This document shows positions 36,574-46,505 of a stretch of 46,505 nt of DNA, piece after piece. Origin of the DNA: Lamprocystis purpurea DSM 4197 (GTDB lineage Bacteria > Pseudomonadota > Gammaproteobacteria > Chromatiales > Chromatiaceae); assembly GCF_000379525.1 (NCBI RefSeq), contig NZ_KB902363.1, positions 191,954 to 238,458 on the forward strand, given 5' to 3'. Made by a program: the position numbers and the translations under genes. The notes beneath the pieces were generated by a model. The model did not search any database and was not told where the DNA came from. It saw nothing but the letters and a program-made list of their open reading frames with translations. How positions within the stretch are numbered: the stretch's first letter is position 1; every line of letters begins with the position of its first letter.

Positions 36574-37017
36574 ATGACTGAGGTTGTTCATGCCTTTACG
36601 GATGGCGCATGCAAAGGCAATCCGGGGCCCGGCGGTTGGGGGGCCTTGCTGCGCTTTGGTGAGACCGAGAAGGAGCTGTGCGGCGGGGAGCGCCAGACCA
36701 CCAATAACCGGATGGAGCTGATGGCGGTGATCGCGGCGATGGAGTCGCTCAAGCGCCCGACCCGCATCGCGATCACCACCGACTCGCAGTATGTCAAGCG
36801 CGGTGTGACCGAGTGGATGAGCCGCTGGAAGCGCAACGGCTGGGTCACCGCTGAACGCAAGCCGGTCAAGAACCGCGATTTGTGGGAGCGGCTCGACGGT
36901 GCTTTGGCGCCCCATCAGGTCGACTGGCACTGGGTCAGGGGTCACACCGGTCACCCCGACAACGAGCGCGCCGATCGGCTGGCCAATCAGGGTATCCCGC
37001 GCGGCGCACTTGGTTGA
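36574..37017 (+). CDS. rnhA: Ribonuclease HI
   Basis: 147 residues. The four acidic catalytic residues are visible: [16 protein letters not shown] (Asp), NNRMELMAV (Glu), TTDSQYVK (Asp) and [12 protein letters not shown] (His and Asp). It removes RNA from RNA/DNA hybrids. I chose the ATG at 36,574 with AAGGGGAG 5 nt upstream; a GTG at 36,568 would add two residues. It is followed by dnaQ, as in E. coli, but codirectional with it rather than divergent. Confidence 0.95.
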   Translation: MTEVVHAFTDGACKGNPGPGGWGALLRFGETEKELCGGERQTTNNRMELMAVIAAMESLKRPTRIAITTDSQYVKRGVTEWMSRWKRNGWVTAERKPVKNRDLWERLDGALAPHQVDWHWVRGHTGHPDNERADRLANQGIPRGALG

Positions 37018-37118
37018 GCCCCAGGGGACTTCGTTGACGCCAAAGGCGTTCCCTATTGGCCCTGTTTCGCTGACTATCCCTTTCTCTGTCATCCGGTCCG
37101 AAGGAGTCCCCCCTGCCC

Positions 37119-37835
37119 ATGCGCCAAATCGTTCTGGACACCGAGACCACCGGGCTCGACCCGCGTGAAGGTCATCGTCTGATCGAGATCGGTTGTGTCG
37201 AGTTGATCGATCGCCGCCTCACCCGCAACAATTTCCACCAATATCTTCAGCCCGATCGCGAGATCGACGCCGATGCGGTCGCGGTCCACGGGATCGAGAA
37301 CGACTTCCTGCGCGACAAGCCCCGCTTTGCTGAGGTCGCGGAGGATTTCCTGCGCTACGTGACCGGCAGCGAGCTGATCATCCATAACGCCGCCTTTGAT
37401 ATCGGCTTTCTGGATCATGAACTGGTGCGGTGGCGCGCCGACGCGACGCGGATCAGCGACCTCTGCGAAGTCAACGATACCCTGCTGATGGCGCGTCGGC
37501 TGCATCCCGGCCAGCGCAACAGCCTGGACGCGCTGTGTAAGCGCTATGGGGTGGACAATTCGCATCGGGATTTGCACGGCGCCTTGCTGGACGCCGAGAT
37601 CCTGGCTGACGTCTATCTGGCCATGACCGGTGGTCAGGTGGTCATGCACCTGGGTGGGGACGCCGGCGCCGAGCCGGGACAGCGGAGCCTGTCGAATCAG
37701 CGCGGCCGGCTCGACCCGGGGCGTCAGCGGCTGCCGGTGATCGCGGCCGGGGAGGCGGCGCAACGTGCGCACGCCGCTCGGCTGGCGGCCATCGACGCCG
37801 CCAGTGCGGATGGGTGTCTGTGGCTTAGAGCTTAA
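37119..37835 (+). CDS. dnaQ: DNA polymerase III epsilon subunit (3'-5' proofreading exonuclease)
   Basis: 238 residues. The DEDDh exonuclease motifs are present: IVLDTETTGLDPREGHRLIE (ExoI), IIHNAAFDIGFLDHELVR (ExoII) and NSHRDLHGALLDAEILADVY (ExoIII with the His and Asp). It edits mispaired 3' ends in the replicative polymerase core. AAGGAG lies upstream at 37,101, with a slightly long 12-nt spacing. Its TAA stop overlaps the TAA of the convergent fnr gene, so the two transcripts overlap. Confidence 0.94.
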   Translation: MRQIVLDTETTGLDPREGHRLIEIGCVELIDRRLTRNNFHQYLQPDREIDADAVAVHGIENDFLRDKPRFAEVAEDFLRYVTGSELIIHNAAFDIGFLDHELVRWRADATRISDLCEVNDTLLMARRLHPGQRNSLDALCKRYGVDNSHRDLHGALLDAEILADVYLAMTGGQVVMHLGGDAGAEPGQRSLSNQRGRLDPGRQRLPVIAAGEAAQRAHAARLAAIDAASADGCLWLRA

Positions 37836-38590
37836 TTGTGCTGGTGCTGCTGACGCGTGAGTCCGGTGCCGTTGCTCAGGGCCTCCAGCCCGTCGAGATC
37901 GATCAGTTGGATGTGCTTGCGGTCGACGACCATCAGCCCGTCTTCCTGATAGCGGGTGAAGAGTCGGCTCACGGTCTCGACCGCAAGTCCGAGATAGTTG
38001 CCGATTTCGTGACGTGACATGCTCAGATGGAAGTCGGTTGGCGACAACCCGCGCTTTTGCAGTCGCTTGGACATGTTGAGCACGAAGGTCGCCAGCCGCT
38101 CTTCAGCGCTTTTCTTGCCGAGCAAGAGCAGCATTTCGGTTTCGTTGGAGATTTCTTTACTCAGCAGCCGGTACATCTGGCGTTGGAGGCTGGGGATCTC
38201 TGTACTCAGTTCTTCCAGACGGGGAAAGGGGATCTCGCAGAGTGCGGAGGTCTCCAGTGCCTTGGCGGCGCAGGCATGGGCGTCCTTGTCGATGGCGTCC
38301 AGTCCGATGATCTCCCCCGGCAGATGGAAGCCCAGCACGCGTTCGCCGCCTTCCGCGCTGGGCGCATAGCGTTTCACTGAGCCGGTCTTGACCACGTAAA
38401 GCGAGCGGAAGCGGTCGCCGTCGCGGAACAGGTAGTCACCGCGGTGCAGTGGGCGGGCCCGCTTGACGATGTTTTCAAGCCGCCCGATGTCCTCCGGTTC
38501 GAGCCCCAAGGGCAGGCACAGGGAGCCCACCGAACAATTTTTGCAGGCGACCCGAAGCGTCTCAAACGAAATGATGTTGCGCTGGTTCAA
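37832..38590 (-). CDS. fnr: FNR-type oxygen-sensing regulator (Crp/Fnr family)
   Basis: 252 residues if started at the TTG at 38,590, near E. coli FNR length. N-terminal VACKNCSVGSLCLPLGL holds three Cys (CX2CX5C) and a fourth lies in DAHACAAKAL, the full [4Fe-4S] ligand set. The CNB-fold domain includes DYLFRDGDRFRSLYVVKTGS. The C-terminal helix-turn-helix is SMSRHEIGNYLGLAVETVSR, with the recognition helix ExVSR contacting TTGAT half sites. A GTG at 38,674 in the same frame would put an FNR box inside the gene, so I reject it. It would control the switch to anaerobic metabolism. Confidence 0.92.
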   Translation of the reverse strand: MNQRNIISFETLRVACKNCSVGSLCLPLGLEPEDIGRLENIVKRARPLHRGDYLFRDGDRFRSLYVVKTGSVKRYAPSAEGGERVLGFHLPGEIIGLDAIDKDAHACAAKALETSALCEIPFPRLEELSTEIPSLQRQMYRLLSKEISNETEMLLLLGKKSAEERLATFVLNMSKRLQKRGLSPTDFHLSMSRHEIGNYLGLAVETVSRLFTRYQEDGLMVVDRKHIQLIDLDGLEALSNGTGLTRQQHQHN

Positions 38591-38642
38591 GGCGGCTGCC
38601 CCCAGTTGGCGTGTTCTCAATGCTCTATATTGAGGGCAAGCT

Positions 38643-38656
38643 TTGATCTGGATCAA
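38643..38656. promoter_or_regulatory. FNR box upstream of fnr
   Basis: TTGATCTGGATCAA is a perfect match to the palindromic TTGAT-N4-ATCAA consensus. It lies 53 nt before the TTG start of fnr on the minus strand, with a TATAGA hexamer between them at 38,629-38,624. The box is probably used for autoregulation; centred near -32 of the likely start site it would block polymerase, so repression is the better guess. Confidence 0.75.
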
Positions 38657-38739
38657 GTCAAAGTCGATTCGCACTTGTCCCGAACGACAATATGGGGCAG
38701 CCGGAGCGGCAACAGTTGGTCGAATCGCAGGTTCCAGGC

Positions 38740-38770
38740 AAAAAAAAGGCCGCGCCTGGTGGGCGCGGCC
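38740..38770 (-). terminator. Rho-independent terminator after the sulfur-globule-type gene
   Basis: On the minus strand a 9-bp perfect GC-rich stem (GGCCGCGCC with loop CACCA) is followed by eight T residues. It lies 28 nt after the stop of the gene at 38,798 and separates it from fnr. It is the clearest terminator in the window. Confidence 0.92.
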
Positions 38771-38797
38771 GGTGGCGTCGCGGACGCCTGCTTGTAG

Positions 38798-39307
38798 TTA
38801 CCTGGTCTCGGCGACCGGCGGGGCGGGCGGAGCCGGGGGGGCGCCGTAGGGACCCATCGGACCCATCGGGGCCATGGGCGCCGCGTAGCCGGGATAGCCG
38901 CCGCCGTAAGCGCCGCCCGGATAGCCGCCGCCGTAGCCGCCCGGGTAGCCGCCGCCGTAGCCGGGGTAGCCGCCGCCGTAGCCGTAGCCCGGATAGCCGC
39001 CGTAACCCTGATTGCCGTAGCCGTTGCCGTAGCCGCGCCCGTCGCCGCGCCCGTAACCGCGGCCATAGCCGCGACCGGTGCCGGTGCCGCTGCCGCTCAT
39101 GTTCATGTTGAAGTCGCCGGAGCCGTCACCCATCATGTCGTTCCACATGTCGCCCATGCCGCTGCCGTCCCCCCAACCGCCGCCGTTGTTGTTGCCGCCG
39201 CCGGGGCCCCAGCCGCCGGGCCCGCCCCAGGCCTGCGCGGTGTTCGCGGCAAAGGCAGCCGCGCCGGCGATGGCGACGACACTGATCAACTTGGCAAATT
39301 TTTGCAT
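38798..39307 (-). CDS. Secreted Gly/Tyr-rich sulfur-globule-type protein
   Basis: 169 residues from the ATG at 39,307 with AGGAG upstream. A signal peptide (LISVVAIAGAAAFAANTAQA) is cut before WGGPGG. The mature protein is built from Gly, Tyr, Asn and Pro repeats (RGYGRGYGRGDGRGYGNGYG, GGYPGYGGGYPGGYGGGYPG) with DFNMNMSGSGTG in the middle and a Pro/Ala-rich tail (APPAPPAPP). This composition and the NMNMS motif match sulfur globule envelope proteins of purple sulfur bacteria, which coat periplasmic sulfur globules. No sulfur-oxidation genes adjoin it, so the assignment rests on composition. A frame from 39,391 adds unrelated residues. Confidence 0.75.
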   Translation of the reverse strand: MQKFAKLISVVAIAGAAAFAANTAQAWGGPGGWGPGGGNNNGGGWGDGSGMGDMWNDMMGDGSGDFNMNMSGSGTGTGRGYGRGYGRGDGRGYGNGYGNQGYGGYPGYGYGGGYPGYGGGYPGGYGGGYPGGAYGGGYPGYAAPMAPMGPMGPYGAPPAPPAPPVAETR

Positions 39308-43940
<4,633 letters not shown>

Positions 43941-43949
43941 GTTAACCGC

Positions 43950-43979
43950 ACCGCGGACCAGTTGGCTCTGGTCCGCGGT
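43950..43979 (+). terminator. Perfect 12-bp hairpin between eno and ftsB
   Basis: ACCGCGGACCAG at 43,950-43,961 and its exact complement at 43,968-43,979 flank TTGGCT. It lies 9 nt after the eno stop and 22 nt before ftsB. There is no T-run, so it is more likely an mRNA 3' stabiliser or partial terminator that lowers ftsB relative to eno. Confidence 0.55.
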
Positions 43980-44001
43980 CGGCACCCTACCGCGCCCGTT
44001 C

Positions 44002-44313
44002 ATGCGCTTCCTGGTCGTCGTCCTGGTTGCTCTGGTCGTGGCTCTCCAATACCGGCTCTGGGTCGGGGCGGGGAGCCTCGCGGATCTGCATGGGCTGCAA
44101 CAGGAAATCGCCGCGCAGCGCCAGGATCTGGACCGCCTACGGACCCGCAACCAGGAGCTGCAGGCGGAGGTCGAGGACCTGCGCGGCGGGGAGGCTGCCC
44201 TGGAAGAGCGGGCACGCGGCGAACTGGGCATGATCAAGCCGGGTGAGGCCTTCATCCAGGTGATCGAGCGGCCCAAGGTGGAGGCGGCGGTGCCGGCGGC
44301 GCCGACGAAATGA
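44002..44313 (+). CDS. ftsB: Cell division protein FtsB
   Basis: 103 residues from the ATG at 44,002. A single N-terminal membrane helix (MRFLVVVLVALVVALQYRLW) is followed by a coiled coil (LQQEIAAQRQDLDRLRTRNQ, ELQAEVEDLRGGEAALEERA) and the family ending ARGELGMIKPGEAFIQVI. It joins FtsL and FtsQ in the divisome. Frame upstream of 44,002 is open but lies in the hairpin region. Confidence 0.92.
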   Translation: MRFLVVVLVALVVALQYRLWVGAGSLADLHGLQQEIAAQRQDLDRLRTRNQELQAEVEDLRGGEAALEERARGELGMIKPGEAFIQVIERPKVEAAVPAAPTK

Positions 44314-44428
44314 GGTCTTGATCGTCGGTCGTCGGTCGTCGGTCCTCACCGCTTATCGTGGGGTCCGCTGCGCGGACTACGCCCGCAATGCACGCGAATC
44401 AACTTCAATCAAAGCACTTGGCCATTCA

Positions 44429-45136
44429 TTGAGTACCATAAAAATCTGGGCGGTGGTGCCGGCCGCTGGCGTTGGCCGGCGACTCGGTGCTGTCATTCCC
44501 AAGCAATATCTGGATCTGGCGGGGCGGCCGGTGATCGAGTGGACACTCGACACCTTTCTCGCCGACGCGCGGATCAGCGGAGTCCGGGTCGCGCTGGGTC
44601 CTGAAGATGGCTTCTGGTCGGCCACGGCCTACGCCAATCATCCCAAGGTGCGGCGGGTGGCGGGCGGCGCCGAGCGCTGCCATTCCGTGCTGAACGCATT
44701 GGATGACCTGGCGGCTGAGGCCGACTTGGCCGACTGGGTGCTGGTGCACGACGCCGCCCGGCCTTGTCTGCGTCAGGCTGACCTGGATCGGCTCATCACC
44801 GCACTCGCCGACGATCCGGTGGGCGGCATCCTGGGCGTGCCGGTGCGCGACACCATGAAAGGTGCGAACCCCGACGGTCGGATTCGCGCCACCATCGATC
44901 GGGCGGCCCTGTGGCACGCCTTCACCCCGCAGATGTTCCGTCTCGGCGCGCTGCGCGACGCCTTGCGCGCCGCCATCAACGCCGGCGATCTGGTCACCGA
45001 CGACGCCTCCGCCATGGAGCTTAGCGGACTGAGCCCCCGATTGATCGAGGGGCACGCGGACAATATCAAGATCACCCGTGCCGAGGACCTTCCCCTGGCG
45101 CGTTTTTATCTCGACATGCAGGCACGCTCATGCTGA
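44429..45136 (+). CDS. ispD: 2-C-methyl-D-erythritol 4-phosphate cytidylyltransferase
   Basis: 235 residues from the TTG at 44,429. [20 protein letters not shown] is the nucleotide-binding start, with [19 protein letters not shown], then [19 protein letters not shown] and [19 protein letters not shown]. It adds CMP to MEP in the non-mevalonate isoprenoid pathway. No ATG stands near the expected N-terminus; TTG gives the usual length. The frame extends back to a TTG at 44,318, where tandem TCGTCGG repeats lie, but that adds no family sequence. Confidence 0.93.
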   Translation: MSTIKIWAVVPAAGVGRRLGAVIPKQYLDLAGRPVIEWTLDTFLADARISGVRVALGPEDGFWSATAYANHPKVRRVAGGAERCHSVLNALDDLAAEADLADWVLVHDAARPCLRQADLDRLITALADDPVGGILGVPVRDTMKGANPDGRIRATIDRAALWHAFTPQMFRLGALRDALRAAINAGDLVTDDASAMELSGLSPRLIEGHADNIKITRAEDLPLARFYLDMQARSC

Positions 45137-45600
45137 TCGGTCAGGGCTTCGACGTCCATGCCTTCGCCCCCGGGCGCCCGTTGATCCTGTGCGGCGTCAC
45201 GGTGCCGCACGACCAAGGGCTGGCCGCCCATTCCGACGGCGACGTGGCCATCCACGCCCTCTGCGACGCCCTGCTCGGTGCGGCTGGTCTGGGCGACATC
45301 GGTCACCACTTCCCGGACACCGATCAGGCCTATGCCGGAATCGACAGCCGCATCCTGCTCCAGCGGGTCATGACTAGCCTGGGCGGGCTGGGGCTCGCGG
45401 TGCACAACGCGGATGTGACCATCATCGCGCAGCGCCCGAAGCTGGCGCCCCACATCGCCGCCATGCGCGCCCTGCTCGCCGCCGACCTGGGCTGCGACCC
45501 GGCGCGCGTCAACGTCAAGGCCACCACCACCGAGCATCTGGGATTCACCGGCCGCGGCGAGGGGATTGCGGCCTTGGCGGTGGTGTTGCTGAATGAGTAG
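45130..45600 (+). CDS. ispF: 2-C-methyl-D-erythritol 2,4-cyclodiphosphate synthase
   Basis: 156 residues. [20 protein letters not shown] holds the metal-binding Asp and His, and [20 protein letters not shown] the next His. [20 protein letters not shown] and [20 protein letters not shown] complete the family pattern. It cyclises CDP-ME 2-phosphate in isoprenoid synthesis. The ATG overlaps the end of ispD by 7 nt. Confidence 0.96.
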   Translation: MLIGQGFDVHAFAPGRPLILCGVTVPHDQGLAAHSDGDVAIHALCDALLGAAGLGDIGHHFPDTDQAYAGIDSRILLQRVMTSLGGLGLAVHNADVTIIAQRPKLAPHIAAMRALLAADLGCDPARVNVKATTTEHLGFTGRGEGIAALAVVLLNE

Positions 45601-45643
45601 GCGGTCGCGGGGTTCGTATAGCCTTCGGATCGCAATGCCGTAG

Positions 45644-45668
45644 GTTGGGGTGAGGAACGAACCCCAAC
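45644..45668. repeat. Short palindromic repeat at the junction with a truncated IS
   Basis: GTTGGGGT at 45,644-45,651 and ACCCCAAC at 45,661-45,668 form an 8-bp stem with a 9-nt loop. It lies 43 nt after ispF, and the transposase reading frame becomes recognisable immediately after it. Confidence 0.6.
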
Positions 45669-46505
45669 GCGGGCAACCGGCCGGGACGCCTGGCCTGGGT
45701 AACCGTGCTCCAGTTCGTTGAGAACCTGTCCGATCGCGCAGCAGCAGACGCGGTGCGGGGACGGCTGGATTGGAAATACCTGCTCGGGCTCGAGCTGACC
45801 GATCCGGGATTTGACCATACCGTGTTGAGCGAATTTCGTGCGCGCCTGACGACCGGACAGGCCGAACAGCGTCTGCTCGACACCTTGCTGGTGCAGTTGC
45901 AGGAGATGGGGTTGCTCAAGGCGCGCGGTCGTCAACGCACCGATTCGACCCATATCCTGGCCGCGGTACGCACCCTCAACCGACTGGAACGGGTCGGCGA
46001 AACGCTGCGTGCCGCGTTGAATGCCGTAGCAAGCGTAGTACCCGACTGGCTGTGCACGATCGCCCCGTCCGCCTGGTACGAGCGTTATGGCCACCGCATC
46101 GAAAACTACCGCTTGCCCCCGGGCAAGGAGGCGCGCGACGGTCTGGCGGCCGAGATCGGGAGCGATGGGCACGTGCTGTTGGACGCCATCGACGCGGCGC
46201 CCGCGCAGGCCTGGCTCAACAACCTCCCGGCGATACAGACACTGCGGCAGGTGTGGGAGCAGCAATACTGCCTGCGCGACGGCGCGCTCGCGTGGCGCCC
46301 GGGGCACGAATTATCCGCTCTAGCCGAGCGGATCGAGTCGCCTTACGACCCGCAGGCGCGCTACAGCACCAAGCGCAGCGTGGACTGGGTTGGCTACAAA
46401 GTTCACTTCACGGAGACCTGCGACCCGGGGACTGCGCATGTGATCGTGAACGTCGAGACCACGGTGGCGAGTGTTCCCGACGCCCACCTGCTCACGACCG
46501 TGCAT
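45669..46505 (+). pseudogene. IS1182-type transposase, 5'-truncated and cut by the window end
   Basis: An uninterrupted frame without a proper start runs to the window edge. RLAWVTVLQFVENLSDRAAA, DAVRGRLDWKYLLGLELTDP and DHTVLSEFRARLTTGQAEQR are the conserved N-terminal DUF772 region of IS1182 transposases. RQRTDSTHILAAVRTLNRLE holds the first catalytic Asp, and STKRSVDWVGYKVHFTETC lies in the DDE core. About 45 N-terminal residues expected before RLAWVT are missing, an in-frame TGA stands at 45,651 and the first possible start is a GTG at 45,705. The element probably lost its left end at the palindrome. The rest lies outside the window. Confidence 0.8.

Noticed and set aside
38870-39100. CRISPR-like short repeats
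   Set aside because: The repeats are codon-level Gly-Tyr-Pro repeats inside a secreted protein, without regular unit and spacer lengths.

Overview
The window is high-GC DNA that most resembles a purple sulfur bacterium (Chromatiaceae, Gammaproteobacteria). The evidence is a Gly/Tyr/Pro-rich secreted protein of sulfur-globule type, an FNR-type oxygen sensor with an FNR box in front of it, the gammaproteobacterial orders mltD/yafS/rnhA/dnaQ and pyrG-kdsA-eno-ftsB-ispD-ispF, and many short palindromic and MITE-like repeats. The taxonomic call is an inference from gene content.

Layout. (1) 1-4.6 kb: a repeat, a large ATP-citrate-lyase-like gene split by a frameshift, a glycosyltransferase and a frameshifted small gene coupled to it. 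(2) 4.8-13.5 kb, minus strand: a complete N-type (probably Na+-translocating) F1Fo-ATPase operon, order atpD-C-Q-R-B-E-F-A-(DUF2254)-G-(membrane protein), preceded by a 29-codon ORF whose stop overlaps the atpD start. (3) 13.8-15.8 kb: a transglutaminase-like protease, a small HMA-like protein, an NTF2-like protein and two copies of a ~120-bp MITE. (4) 15.9-26.3 kb, minus strand: the most unusual locus. A ferritin-like protein, a LodA/GoxA-type CTQ amino-acid oxidase, a QhpD-like radical SAM/SPASM protein, a LodB/QhpG-like flavoprotein and a SAM-domain/class III cyclase/AAA/TPR signalling protein are linked mostly by 4-nt start/stop overlaps. (5) 26.5-31.6 kb: a PycTM-like membrane protein, a third MITE copy, a broken CNB-rhodanese gene, a glutaminase-STAS-CNB protein and an HD-type cyclic-nucleotide phosphodiesterase-like protein. 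(6) 31.6-39.3 kb: a toxin remnant, an L,D-transpeptidase, an FKBP-like/methyltransferase fusion, mltD, yafS, rnhA, dnaQ, fnr and the sulfur-globule-type gene. (7) 39.6-46.5 kb: core genes pyrG, kdsA, eno, ftsB, ispD, ispF, then a 5'-truncated IS1182-type transposase running off the window.

How the parts fit. The ATPase operon would make or use a transmembrane ion gradient next to the housekeeping ATP synthase, which is not in this window. Region 4 looks like a tryptophylquinone oxidase with an expanded maturation set: LodAB systems are known with only the flavoprotein, Qhp systems with radical SAM plus flavoprotein, and here a LodA-type oxidase carries both plus a ferritin-like partner. Cyclic-nucleotide domains (cyclase, CNB domains, PDE-like HD protein, PycTM-like protein) are dense between 16 and 32 kb, although no direct link among them can be shown from sequence.
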